This document shows positions 22,701 through 32,945 of a stretch of 64,000 bases of DNA, piece after piece; the first letter of the stretch is position 1, and every line of letters starts with the position of its first letter. The DNA is taken from NCBI RefSeq assembly GCF_052857255.1, contig NC_135504.1, positions 134,528,929 through 134,592,928 on the forward strand, given 5' to 3'. Position numbers and translations under genes: made by a program. The notes below the pieces were generated by a model. The model did not search any database. It was not told the DNA's origin and saw nothing but the letters and a program-made list of their open reading frames with translations. This DNA is from Amblyomma americanum (taxonomy: Eukaryota > Arthropoda > Arachnida > Ixodida > Ixodidae).

Positions 22701-24444
22701 TTTGCGGAATGTCGTAAAAACAGTTTATACACAGCATATTTTATCACAACATGTAAAGGAAAAAAAAGTGAAAAATACAACACATTTGTTTTGTCGCACT
22801 TAACATTTCTTTTCACGCAGTACTTCGCTTTTCGTTTTCTAGTTTTGACATTGGAGCTAGTACGCTTTCCGGATGCTAGACGTCTTGTTGCAGCTTGAGT
22901 TCACCGTTACAGGAAATGCCAGCTGAGCACTCAACAACATTGTTCGGTCGAGGAGCCCACAAATCACGTTTTCAAACCATGAAGACTATTCAGAGAGCTA
23001 CTGATGATGCAGTTCCCAAACTTAATGATATAAATATGCGAAGAATCAAAGTGTTCAACGATTTTCAGTCCTGGACAGCTCCTTACGTCTACACTGAGAA
23101 ATTTAGATTCACGATGATCCATAGAAAGCAGCTCTAAACTCGTGGATTCAGCGAAGCAGCAAAGAAAATGTAAAATGAACAAATAAACTGGCTGCACAAA
23201 CAGAGAGAGTGAGACACTAAGCAATATTCGGAGGCGGTAATCAGCTTTCGAAGGCTTCGACCAAGTCTTTCTCAGAACACTATTTTGTGTTCATGTACCA
23301 TTTTTCTTCCAAGTACAATCTCCAGCTCAACGAAATTTTTTCATCAGGTGAAGTAATGGCTCATACACGCTATGAACCGCTCCAAATGGTGAACGTCATT
23401 TTCCTGGGTAGTTAATAAAGGTTGAACTCTGATTCCTAGAAATTCGATCAGCTCTGCGAAAAATTAGAGTCTATTACATGACTTCTTTGTGGGCCCAGTG
23501 TTCTTCTTTCTGATTTGTAGGGACAATAGGCTTCCGTGCATGCCTATTCCAAAGCCTTGGGATCAAACGCTACACAAGGGGCAGTTTTGTAAAAATATTA
23601 AAAATAAAAATGCGTCGAGTGTTTTTTCAATTAAACAGTTTTAGTAACAGTTGTTTCTGAGGAATATTTGTTCCCACATTAACTACCGCAGCCTCAAGTG
23701 CCATCTCTAAAGCCTCTAGCCTAAAATCATCTTCCGTTGACGAGTATTTTTGCTTTACCGCTTATTTGCTGCTTTTGCAATATTTTAGTTCCTGCCTTTA
23801 ATTTTTTTTTGTAAAGGAATCCTACGTAAAGTCTTGCCCGTCCTTTTGCTGTAACACATATAAAATAAAAAACAAAATTTGTGTCAGCTCGCTAACAGAA
23901 TGTGTGCTCAATTAGCGCCGCTCTATACTATCAGTATTTCAGTCATGTAAAAGTACTTTGAAAAATGTTTTAAATAATTAGGCGTTGGCGTCCATACTCG
24001 GAAAATACGCGTATCATTTGCATCTCCGTTACCACCAAATCGTTTGCATTCATATTTGGTTACTACGAGCGGAAGATTTGACATCGAACAACTCACCTTC
24101 AAGAGCGAGTTGCCAGCAGATGAAGGCTATTGGGTTACTCTCAGGGGTCGAAGTTTGACCTCAGAAAACGGAAAAAATGCCGCTAAAAAAAAATACACTT
24201 AGTGCAAGCACGCGAGCAAGCGCTCCGAAACCGATTACTATTCATTTGGCGGCCGGCTAGACCAAAGCCACTTTCACTCCGCTGAAGCCGTTTACTGAAG
24301 AGCTGAATTAAAGCAACAAGAAACAATAAACAGCGTATTTGGTGAACATGCTGGCCATATTTGGTCGCGAAAGCGGGCAATTCGTTTGACTGTGTAGGTA
24401 AATCCTTTGTCACCGTGGTACAAAAGTTTTTACTTTTCGTTATT
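22701..24444. other. No gene recognised
   Basis: No domain-bearing frame or repeat family was recognised. Frames at 22895-23137 (+) and 22964-23224 (-) overlap and are not supported. Confidence 0.45.
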
Positions 24445-25287
24445 TTAAAGGGACACTGAGGAGAAATTGAAGATGGCTTGTATCGATAGAATACCAGCTC
24501 CTGATCACAAAAACGCCGCTCTTACTGAAAACAAAGCTCTTGTAAGGTAGAAAATAGTAAGAACCAAAATACAGGTATCGCCGCCACAGGCCAAACTCGC
24601 AAGTACAAGCGTGGTGACGTCGTAGGACAAGAGACGCCACCTTGGAGGAATTTTCCTTCCTACATGGTTGGCGAATCTCTGAGGCTGACAGAGGAAGATT
24701 GCGCGGTTCAATATTGAAGTAAGTTTTGTTTTAAAACCGATAGTGCACTTTTATCACACAAAGAAGGCAGACAAAAGGCAACCTGAATGTTGGAAGGAAA
24801 GAAAAACGATGCTTGGCGGCGCCACAGGCGGCCAGGAGAGTTTCAATTTTTTAAGGCGCTTCGCGGCTATGAGCTATGCGTGCCCCGTGGTTTTGTTTTT
24901 GACGCGCCTCGGTTTACAAACGCCTAACAGAAGAGGAACTCCAAGTGCCGCTTCGAGTGCTAGTCAACCTTTAAAGGAGCCTGTTAAGGCTTCTCAGATG
25001 ATCGCCACGGTCGATGAAAAATTATGATGGCACGATAGTCGGTAATCGTACAGGGCAGCACTTGTGTATTCGCACGCTCGACCGGCAAAACATTGCCGGC
25101 TGTACCAGTCAACTTCAAACTACTTAACGGAAATCGTTTATTATTGACGGGAGACAAGGTACAAGGCAGTTCAGAAAAATTGCTGATGGCCTAGCTCTGT
25201 TAGGCCAGGATATACGTAGTGAAAGCGCATAGATTTCTGCATCGGAAGAGTGCATTCGCTACATGTGCCTTTATTGATAATTGCTAC

Positions 25288-25376
25288 TTGAGCCGTCTTG
25301 GCGGTGTGGTAGCGTATCCGCCTCAAACGCCAAAGGTCCTCGTTCGATTCCGAACCTCGGCACAGGTTTTTTTTTT
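25288..25376 (+). mobile_element. tRNA-derived sequence with T-run
   Basis: A-box-like TGGCGGTGTGGTAG and B-box-like GTTCGATTCCG are spaced as in a tRNA gene, followed by CGGCAC and a T10 run that could end pol III transcription. The T stem and part of the acceptor stem do not pair, so a tRNA pseudogene or SINE head is preferred over a functional tRNA. Confidence 0.45.
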
Positions 25377-26449
25377 ATTCAGTGTGTGGGTGGGGTATTT
25401 CAGTGGCTCCCATAGATGCCGCCACCGAATACGTTGGTTAGCAGTTAAGCGCAGGCTCTGTTATGGTGCGTTTATGCTCCGGCGTAACGCGCGCGCGCGC
25501 GCTCTGCACGCGGACGTCACGCCGGCCAAAGTGAGACCCTCTATACTCCAACTGCGCTTGACCGCCGACGCCTTCGGCGGCTTCGGCGCACTCTGACCGC
25601 ACTGGCGGGGAGACTTGGAGCATGTATCTATTTCGCGCCGAGTGCGCCAGCCGCCGCCGGCCCGGCCAGACTGATTCGGCTCCGCGGCGAGGTGCGCGTT
25701 GTGACGTAATTCAATAACTTCGGCAGTTGGGCGGAGCTTTTCTTTTCGAGCTCTCGGCTAATTTGATCCATTCACGGTACACATCTGAAGGTACATAAGG
25801 TACATGCAAGTGGGCGAGAGAGCCCGATCCAGTGGACCCGTTGGATCTAGCGGAAGCCGTTGAAGCGTCGTGCGTCAGCTTTATTTTCAAGGCGCCCACT
25901 TTAAACGCGACCGCCCTTGAGCACCTATCCGTTTTTGTGGCAATAAAATAAATAAATAATTGGCCCTTGCAACCGTGGGAGACCTCGACGCCGCCTGCTG
26001 CCCCGTGCAACCAAGCCGTTCAAGGAATCCCAATCCGTTGGCCCCAAAGCCCCGGCCAGCCTCCAATGGGCGCAACGCTCCGACCTTTTCCTGGCGCCTC
26101 GCGACTCCCCGCACTGGGGTTATGATATTTAGTTTGCAACGGCTGCTCACTGAGGAAGGGGAAAACGACCCGCAGGCGCCAACCTAACCGTGCTCCTTCA
26201 AAAGCATCGCACGCTCTATGGGGCTGAGGTGGCTTAAATGCAGGCCGGAGATTTTGCGAGAACTACGTCGTCGTGTTCGGGAACGGGATCCATCGTAACG
26301 CTGGCACGACGCCGGTGCAAACGCAAACAGAGCGACGGTAGCGACCCCCGATAGATGCCTTCAACGTGTGGCGGCGGTAAATTTCATTTCGGCAGCTGCT
26401 AGACCGCACCGCTAGCGGCCAGAAATCACGGAGTCTCCGTTTTTTACGT

Positions 26450-26715
26450 TTCGAACCCGACCGCGGCGGCTGCGTTTTTATGGAGGAAAAACGCTAAGGC
26501 GCCCGTGTGCTGTGCGATGTCAGTGCACGTTAAAGATCCCTAGGTGGTCGAAATTATTCCGGAGCCCTCCACTACGTCACCCCTTTCTTCCTTTCTTCTT
26601 TCACTCCCTCCTTAATCCCTTCCCTTACGGCGCGGTTCAGGTATCCAACTATATATGAGACAGATACTGCGCCATTTCCTTTCCCCCCAAAAACCAAATA
26701 TTACTATTATTATTA
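26450..26715 (+). mobile_element. Ruka-like SINE, 5' truncated
   Basis: It starts in the B box region (TTTCGAACCCGACC) and keeps the rest of the family body: CAGTGCACGTTAAAGATCCC, GGAGCCCTCCACTACG, CTTCCCTTACGGCGCGG and ACTGCGCCATTTCCTTTCCC. It ends AAAAACCAAATATTA with (ATT)n. It lies inside the 24449-26953 TIR element and close to that element's right end. Confidence 0.85.
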
Positions 26716-27116
26716 TTTTTACGTCACGTTTCACGTCACTCCGTCCTGTGACGTCATAAGAGTTCTCTGTGTCGTCATATGAGTTCTCGAGTTTGAATCG
26801 GAGCGGCGGGAAAAACTTTTCAACTTCGAATCCAAATGTCTTTGAAATAAATGCACCTTTCTCTGCCGGACAAGCGGCAACAAAGCCATGAAATGCCGAA
26901 CTATCAGATTTTGCTAACAAAAAAAAATTGATAGGGTTCTCCTCAGTGTCCCTTTAACAGTTTGCACAGCTGCGCCAGGAGCGGTGGTGGGCTATAGCCC
27001 GACTGTTTGTCTTGGCACTCCGCTTTGGCACCTGCAGAGCTCCTCATTCAAGTCATCTCACCTGCACAGCAGTTGCCAGTATTCTTCCTTCGATATGTAT
27101 TAATTCAGCTTGTTCC

Positions 27117-27226
27117 TTCATCATGAGCTTCACTACGCCCACTGCAGGACAAAGGCCTCTCCCATGTCTCCCCAGTTAACTCTGTCGTCAGCAAGCTCAT
27201 CTGGCCACCCTATCCGCGCAAGTAGT
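27117..27226 (-). mobile_element. RTE LINE fragment (copy E), 3' end
   Basis: It matches the 3' end of the 29022-32231 element on the same strand, with ACTGCAGGACAAAGGCCTCT, CCCATGTCTCCCCAGTTAAC and a tail near CATCATGAG. Copy E continues at 27636-27818 and probably at 32880-32945; the gaps are later insertions. Confidence 0.82.
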
Positions 27227-27635
27227 TGTATATAACTATTTTGCGACGGTTATGGGATGGACTTGAGCCCAACCGCCTAGACGACGGCCTGGAATCCGTG
27301 GACCCTGGCAGCGTGTTCGGCCAGTCGGAAGGTTCTTACCTGAGTATCATAGTCTGAGCTGCGCATTAGGATCTCCCAATGTTCATGTCATAGCTTCTGT
27401 GAGCGTGTCGTATGCTTCAGGACAGGTCCACATAATGTGTAGGAAATCTGCCCTACTCTGACACAGCCGGCATCTATCAAATAGCTGTCCCGGGTACCAC
27501 TAGCTAAGGCTAGCCGGATTCGGATATGTCCTCGTCTGTAAGCGCTTCGAGATCTTTTCCTGATTCTTATTCAATTTCTTATCCACCGGCGGGCATTCTG
27601 CCTTGCCGAGCCGATGGTGCTCAGTAAGTTCCTTA
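27227..27635 (-). mobile_element. LINE ORF2 C-terminal fragment with zinc knuckle, inside copy E
   Basis: The minus strand reads RLQTRTYPNP and then CRLCQSRADFLHIMWTC, a C-x2-C-x7-H-x4-C knuckle of the type that closes ORF2 of I/R1-type LINEs, then PEAYDTLTEAMT. The block separates two parts of RTE copy E that are contiguous in the other RTE copies, so it is an insertion. Boundaries are approximate. Confidence 0.7.
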
Positions 27636-27818
27636 CAGGAAACTTCTAATCTCATCTGCCTACCTAACTTTCTGCCACCCCCTGCTACACTTCCGTTCCT
27701 TTGGAATCCTTTGCATTACATGACCTGCCCAAGCCCAATTCTTCTTTATTTCGACTAGGATGTCATTAACTCGTGTTTGATCCCTGAAAAACTCGCCCAC
27801 TTCCTCTCTCTTAACGTT
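27636..27818 (-). mobile_element. RTE LINE fragment (copy E), C-terminal coding part
   Basis: It corresponds to 29125-29350 of the complete RTE copy: AACTTCTAATCTCATCTGCC, CTGCCACCCCCTGCTAC, GCATTACATGACCTGCCC and TCGACTAGGATGTCATTAAC. It stops at CTTAACGTT, where a Ruka-like SINE begins. Confidence 0.85.
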
Positions 27819-27907
27819 GAAAAAAAAAGAATATTGGTATTTGAGGAAACGAAAATGACGCAAGAAGTGTCGCACATATCTCGGTGGACACGCGAACCGC
27901 GCTGTAA

Positions 27908-28554
27908 AGGCGCGCTCACACTAGCGGGAAACTTCCCGCAGCGGCACAGCGTCAACGTCGACGCTGCGTCGCAGCTCCTCGGAATGACGCTCACTCTGCG
28001 CGCGTTTTCTCGTTGCGGTTGCCTTGGAATGTAGAGAGAGGAGGCGTTGAGGGAGGACCCGAACGAGCACAAAGAGAAGGGAATAGTCACGTGACACCAG
28101 AGAAGACTGGAAAGCGCGCCCTTTTCCCGCGTCGTTGTCCTGATCGTCTGCTAGCTCTCCTCCCGTCGCCCTTTTTGTGTCGAGGATGGCTGGTTCGAAC
28201 GATGACCTGTTGGCTACGGTAAACGTACTTATTACTTGTTTGTTCGCTGATTCTGCACCGTCACTTCTGCACCGTCTGAAATCGCATGCTCATGCTGGCA
28301 AAGCAACCGCCGAGTGCCCGGCAGGACGCGCGCAGCCTCCGCCGACGGGGTAACTGAACTAGGACCGACGTCACGGTTCACGGTCGGCGCCCATTGGCTG
28401 CTCTCGTCAGCGGCACGGGAAAAATAGCTACCGGACTCATCGCTCTGCGGGACGGCACAGCTGGCTGTTTGCGGGAGAAAAACCGGCTTGTGCGGGAAGC
28501 GGCGCGCGGAAAACATTCTCCGTTGCGCGTTTTCCCTTTAGTGTGAGCGCGCCT
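27908..28554. mobile_element. PIF/Harbinger-like MITE, 647 bp
   Basis: Perfect 16-bp TIRs AGGCGCGCTCACACTA at 27908-27923 and the complement at 28539-28554 extend imperfectly to about 24 bp through GGGAAA. TAA on both sides (27905-27907 and 28555-28557) fits the 3-bp TWA target of PIF/Harbinger elements. There is no transposase. A short ATG frame (MAGSNDDLLAT, from 28186) ends at a GTAAAC donor-like site, so it may be a remnant of the first exon of an autonomous parent. It is inserted in the Ruka-like SINE. Confidence 0.82.
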
Positions 28555-29047
28555 TAAGGGAAGGGATAAAGGAGGAAGTGAAAGAAGAAAGGAAAAAAGA
28601 GATGCTGTTGTGAAGGGCTCCGGAATAATTTCGGCCGCCTGCGGATCTTTAAAGGGACTATGCAATAAATTAGTTGGGATTACGCAAAGCAGACGAAAGA
28701 TAGGCATTTCATCACTCGTCACCCCAACGCAAGAATTTTTAAGCTAGCATCAATAACAACGAAGATATACACGGTTAAAAATTACGCTCCTCATCTCCCC
28801 CCCTCAACTCGAACACGCGGTGCACCAGACAAAAATATAGAAAACAGCTCTGGGACGGGGCCCCGCCCATGAATACGTCATACGCTGATGTTCCTTTTTC
28901 AATTTCCGGTTGTCGCTCCTAGCACCCCAGCAGCAGCGTCGGTGGCGTGGCGGCATCTCTCCGGTCTCTCTTCGCTTTCCTGAATTGCGGCGCGCGTTGG
29001 GTTTCTTTGCTTGTCTGTTGTCATCATCATCATCATCATCAGCCTTA

Positions 29048-30500
29048 CTACACCCACTGCAGGGCAAAGGCCTCTCCCATGTCTCTCCAATTAACCCTAT
29101 TCTTTGCCAGCTGCATCCACCCTTTGCCTGCAAACTTCTTAATCTCATCCGCCCATCTAACCTTCTGCCGCCCACTGCTACGCTTACTTTCTCTTGGAAC
29201 CCACTCCGGTACCTTTAAACACCAGCGGTTATCTTGCCTTCGCATTACATGCCTTGCCCAAGCCCATTCCTTTCTCTTGATTTCGACTAGGATGTCATTA
29301 ACCTGTGTTTGTTCCCTCACCCACTCTGCCCGCTTCCGATCTCTTAACGTTACACCTATCATTTTTCTTTCCATGGCTCGCTGCGTTGTCCTTAACTTAA
29401 GCTGAACTCTTTTCGTTAGCCTCCACGTTTCTGCCCCGTAGGTGAGTACCGGTAAGATTATGCTCTTGTACACTTTCCTCTTGAGAGAAATTGGTAAACT
29501 GCCACTCATGATCTGCCAGAATTTGCCATATGCGCTCCACCCCATTCTTATCCTTCTAGTTATCTCCCTCTCATGATCCGGATCAGCTGTCACTACCTGC
29601 CCTCAGTAGACGTATTCCGGCACAATTTCTAGGCTCTCGCTGCCAATTGCGAACTGTTGTTCCCTTGCTAGGCTGTTGAACATTACCTTGGTTTTCGGCA
29701 TGTTAATTTTTAGACCCATCGATCTGCTCTGCCTGTCTAACTCGTTGATCATGATTTGCAGTTCACCTCCTGAGTGACTCAGCAAGGCAATGTCATCAGC
29801 AAATCTCAGATTATTTAGGTATTCTCCATTTATTCTTATTCCCAACTGTTCCCAATTCAGGCCTCGAAATACCTCCTGCAAACATGCGGTGAACAGCATT
29901 GGCGAGATCGTGTCTCCTTGCCTGACGCCCTTCCTTATTCGGATTTTATTGCTGACTTTATGGAGGACTATAGTAGCTGTGCAGTTGCTATATAAATCTT
30001 TCAGTATTTTGACATAAGGCTCTTCTACCCCCTGATTACGCAATGCCTGTATGACTGCTGAGGTTTCCACTGAGTCGAATGCTTTCTCGTAATCAATGAA
30101 AGCTATATATAGAGGTTGGTTATATTCTGCGCATTTCGCTATCACCTGATTGATAGTGTGAATATGATCTATTGTGGAATATCCTTTACGGAAGCCTGCC
30201 TGATCATTTGGTTTATTAAAGTCTAACGTTGCCCTGACTCTATTAGCGATTACCTTAGTAAATACTTTTTAGGCAACGGATAGTAAGCTGATCGGCCTGT
30301 AATTTTTCATGTCCTTGGCGTCTCCCTTCTTATGAATTAAGATAATGTTTGCATTCTTCCAAGCTTCTGGTACAGTCGAGGTCATGAGGCATTGCGTATA
30401 CAGGGTGGCTAGTTTTTCTAGCACGATGTCCCCTCTATCCTTCAACAGATCTGCTGTTACCTGATCCTCCCCAGCTGCTTTTCCCCTTTTCATTGCTTCT
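29048..30500 (-). pseudogene. RTE reverse transcriptase and C-terminal domain
   Basis: From 30493: [40 protein letters not shown] and PISLL. Then come FIDYEKAFDSVETSAV (motif A, about 30080), GVRQGDTISPMLFTACLQEV (about 29890) and LRFADDIALLSHS with the catalytic FADD (about 29800). The C-terminal part has YGAETWRLTKR, AMERKMIGVTLRDRKRAEWV and RHVMRRQDNRW, ending EAFALQWV and a stop. The frame is the same over the whole span, broken only by a TAA at about 30270 and a TGA at about 29600. These are single-base nonsense changes relative to the other copies (TAC and a leucine codon). It would drive target-primed reverse transcription. Confidence 0.93.
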
Positions 30501-31236
30501 AAGGCTTTCTTTACTTCATCTTTCGTTACTGGCGGGATGACGCATTGCTGTGCACTGCTGTCTTTCTCATTAGCGCTCTGATTACATTGGCTACTGTACA
30601 GGTCTGTGTAGAACTCCGGCTACGTTAACTATCTTATCCATATTGCTAATGACATTGCCCTGCTTGTCTCTTAATCCATACATCTGGTTTTTACCTATGC
30701 CTAATTTCCTCTTCACTGCTTTTAGGCTACCTCCGTTCTTTATAGCATGCTCGATTCTCTCCATATTAAACTTCCTTATGTCGGCTACCTTGCGCTTATT
30801 TATTAACTTTGATAGCTCCGTTGGTTCTATTCTATTGGTAGTGTTAGATGCCTTCATGTTTTGCCGCTTCTTAATCAGATCTTTCATCACCTGAGATAAC
30901 TTCCCGGTATCTTTTCGAACTGTCCTACCGCCTACTTCTACTGCGCACTCCGTAATTATTGATATCAGGTTATCGTGCATTGAATGAACATCAAGATCAT
31001 CTTCCTCAGTTAAAGCCGAGTATCTGTTTTGCAGCGCTATCCTAAACTCCTCTGCGTTCCCTCTTACGGCTAACTCGTTAATGGTCTTCTTCTTCGCTAG
31101 CTTCTTCGGTTCCCTCTTCAAGTCTAAGCTAATTCTAGACCTTACCATTCTATGGTCGCTGCAAAGCACCCTTCCGAGGACGGCCACATCCTGAATGATG
31201 CCAGGTTCAGCGCATAGTATGAAGTCGATTTAATTT
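30501..31236 (-). pseudogene. RTE linker between endonuclease and RT
   Basis: The frame from 31187 gives VLGRVLCSDHRMVRSRISLD, which holds the SDH catalytic box of the endonuclease. A lysine-rich linker follows (KREPKKLAKKKTINELAVRG, KLGIGKNQMYGLRDKQGN) down to about 30591. It is out of frame with the preceding endonuclease block (shift near 31215) and with the following RT (shift near 30560). Confidence 0.85.
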
Positions 31237-31845
31237 TTAAATCTCACCATTGGGGCTCTTCCAGGTCCACTTCCTGTTTTCTCGTTTGTGGAAGAAGGTA
31301 TTCATGATCCATAAATTATTTCTATCCGCGAATTCGATTAATAGCTCTCCCCTGCTATTTCTAGAGCCTATCCCATAGTCACCTACCGCGTGGTCGTCAG
31401 CCTGCTTCTTGCCGACCTTCGCATTGAGGTCGCCCATCAGTACAGTGTACTGCGATTTTGCTCTATTCATTGCTGATTCTACGTCCTCATAGAAGCTTTC
31501 AACGGTCTGGTCATCATGGCTGGATGTGGGTGCGTAGGCCTGCACCACTTTCAGCTTGTGCCTCCTATTCAGCCTAATTACTATATCTGCTGCCCTCTCG
31601 TTAATACTGTAGAGCTCCTCTACGTTGCCAGCTATATCTTTATTAGTTAGGAGGCCCACACCTAGTTCTCGTCTATCCTCTAACCCGCGATAGCACAGTA
31701 TGTGTCCGTCCTTTAGTACTGTATACGCCTCACCTGTCCTCCTAACCTCGCTAAGCCCTATCACATCCCATTTAATTCCCGCTAGTTCCTCGAACAGCAC
31801 TGCTAGGCTAGCCTGACTAGCTAAAGTTCTAGCGTTAAACGTTGC
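31237..31845 (-). pseudogene. RTE apurinic-like endonuclease, N-terminal part
   Basis: It begins with ATFNARTL-like residues (about 31840), then WDVIGLSEVRRTGEAYTVLK with the catalytic Glu of the SEVR box, GVGLLTNKDIAGNVEELY and VVQAYAPTSSHDDQTVESFY. MGDLNAKVG is the GDxN box, and NRKWTWKSPNGEI precedes a stop at 31237. The order and spacing are those of the APE-type endonuclease of RTE LINEs. The domain continues, shifted, in the following block. Confidence 0.92.
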
Positions 31846-32099
31846 CAGGTTCAGATTCCAATGGCGGCCTGTCCGGAGCTAGCGGTTCTTAGCACCCTCC
31901 ACTGCGTCACAGCACTGACCGCCGCCGTGGTCAGTTGCTCTGCAGCCGCTGGGGACTGAATGCCGAGGGTTAATTGGTTTGATCATAGAAGGTTGTGGCC
32001 AAGTACTACACCAGGGTGGCCAAATCCTGCTCTGGTGAGAGAGTGCGTTGTCGGCTCTGGTCAAAGAGATAAGGCCGCACTCCAGGCAATTATGCAATT

Positions 32100-32234
32100 C
32101 TATCGACACGCGGATTTTTTTAAAACCCGGTGGAGAATTGCGCGGCACCAGGTTTTGAACCCCGGTCCTCTTGCACGCGAGGCGGATGTTCTACCTCTAC
32201 GCCATCGCTGCATCTCTACGCCATCGCTGCATCT
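32100..32234 (-). promoter_or_regulatory. tRNA-like 5' head of the RTE LINE with pol III boxes
   Basis: On the minus strand TGGCGTAGAGGTAG (32204-32191) fits an A box and GGGGTTCAAAACC (32163-32151) fits a B box at tRNA spacing. A 19-bp word is present twice in tandem at the very start (32234-32216 and 32215-32197). No independent SINE tail separates the tRNA-like part from the LINE leader. It could be a genuine 5' promoter of this LINE or a template-switch chimera with a tRNA or SINE. Confidence 0.55.
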
Positions 32235-32250
32235 GTTGTAGTTAGCAGTA

Positions 32251-32550
32251 ATGGACCCGGACCTCGAGGCGCGACTGCTCGGTCTTACGGCCGCGATGGG
32301 CATCGAGCCTTTTGCGTGCGCACGAAGATCCGTGCGAGTGGCTCCGGAACTCACGACAGAAGAAGGCGGCAGAGGAAAACTGAAACCATATGCGCGAAGG
32401 CAATGCCCTGGCTCGCGCTTGCCCGAGAGGGTCGCGCGGTGGCACGAGCAGACGATTTTCACGGCTGCCGGAAGTGTGTCCTTGACGTCGTGGCTGCCGT
32501 GGCTCCCGCGAATGACAGCGTGTGGTTTCCTGCTGACGTCAAGTGTATAG
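32251..32550 (+). CDS. 99-codon open frame inside the TTAA element, unknown
   Basis: The frame opens with MDPDLEARLLGLTAAMG and is Arg- and Ala-rich, with no domain I recognise. It starts just beyond the RTE insertion and ends before the right TIR. It may be an exon remnant of an autonomous transposon or may be open by chance. The surrounding sequence is GC-rich, which favours chance frames. Confidence 0.2.
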   Translation: MDPDLEARLLGLTAAMGIEPFACARRSVRVAPELTTEEGGRGKLKPYARRQCPGSRLPERVARWHEQTIFTAAGSVSLTSWLPWLPRMTACGFLLTSSV

Positions 32551-32879
32551 TTACGACTATTTTCACGATTTTAGTTTCCAAATCGGTCACTACGAGGACC
32601 CCAATGGGCCCGCGAAATTTAAAAAACACGGTTTTTAAGAATTCATAATAAATTGCCGGCTCAGTTCCGAAGACTCATACTTCGTGTGAATGCTTCTTAG
32701 CATAATTTGTAAACACTGAAAACATTTACAAGCGACTTTTCATTCGTTGCATAGCCCCTTTAACGTGCACTGGCATGACACAGCACACGGGCGCCTTTGC
32801 GTTTCGGCCCCATTGAAACGCGGCCGCCGCAGTCATGTTCAAACCTGTACTCCGGCTCAGGGTTCGAACCTGTTACATG

Positions 32880-32945
32880 TATTGCTGAACTGTCCTTGAG
32901 TCCTTTAGGTTAGCCTCCATTTATTCCTTACGCCACCGTTAAAAC
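32880..32945 (-). mobile_element. Probable continuation of RTE copy E beyond the SINE
   Basis: TGCTGAACT and GGTTAGCCTCCA resemble the RTE minus-strand stretch at 29400-29430 (GCTGAACTCTTTTCGTTAGC, CTCCACG). Copy E breaks off at the matching place on the other side of the SINE (27818). About 50 consensus bases are missing between the two sides. Confidence 0.5.

Larger units (their letters stand above)
24449..26953. mobile_element. TTAA-flanked TIR element, 2.5 kb, non-autonomous
   Basis: The ends are perfect 17-bp inverted repeats: AGGGACACTGAGGAGAA at 24449-24465 and its complement at 26937-26953. Each is bordered by TTAA (24445-24448 and 26954-26957), the duplication typical of piggyBac-type transposition. 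No transposase frame is present. The interior has picked up at least a Ruka-like SINE and a tRNA-like sequence. The first six bases AGGGAC are shared with the TTAA-flanked element at 28653-32759. Confidence 0.82.
29022..32231 (-). mobile_element. Nearly full-length RTE-clade LINE (copy F), 3.2 kb
   Basis: From 32231 down it has a tRNA-like 5' region, a leader, an APE-type endonuclease, a linker, an RT, the RTE C-terminal domain and a (TGATGA)n tail at 29022-29042. TCTGTTGT flanks it at 29014-29021 and 32232-32239; three of these bases could also belong to the 5' end, so the duplication is 5-8 bp. A length of 3.2 kb is normal for the clade. The frame is broken by about two frameshifts and a few nonsense codons, so it is inactive but recent compared with the other copies. 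Confidence 0.9.
28653..32759. mobile_element. TTAA-flanked TIR element carrying a complete RTE LINE
   Basis: The ends AGGGACTATGCAA (28653-28665) and the inverted AGGGGCTATGCAA (32747-32759) match at 12 of 13 bases. TTAA borders both (28649-28652 and 32760-32763), and that TTAA is part of the host SINE. Without the LINE (29022-32231) the element is about 900 bp, which is MITE-sized. Its own sequence includes a 99-codon frame at 32251. The TTAA duplication and AGGGAC start tie it to the 24449-26953 element. Confidence 0.82.
27828..32872 (-). mobile_element. Ruka-like SINE split into three by two DNA-transposon insertions
   Basis: The SINE survives as 27828-27907, 28555-28652 and 32760-32872, all in minus orientation. 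Piece 1 holds the tail and the TATCTCGGTGGACACGCGAA block. Piece 2 holds the GGGAAGGGATAAAGGAGG to GCGGATCTTTAA block. Piece 3 holds TTAACGTGCACTGGCATGAC and the head side (ACGGGCGCCTTTGCGTTTCG). Joined, they follow the order of the intact copy at 19542. The first break has a TAA duplication and the second a TTAA duplication. Confidence 0.87.

Noticed and set aside
25288..25376. Functional tRNA gene
   Set aside because: A and B boxes and a T-run are present, but the T stem and part of the acceptor stem do not pair. Kept only as a tRNA-derived sequence.
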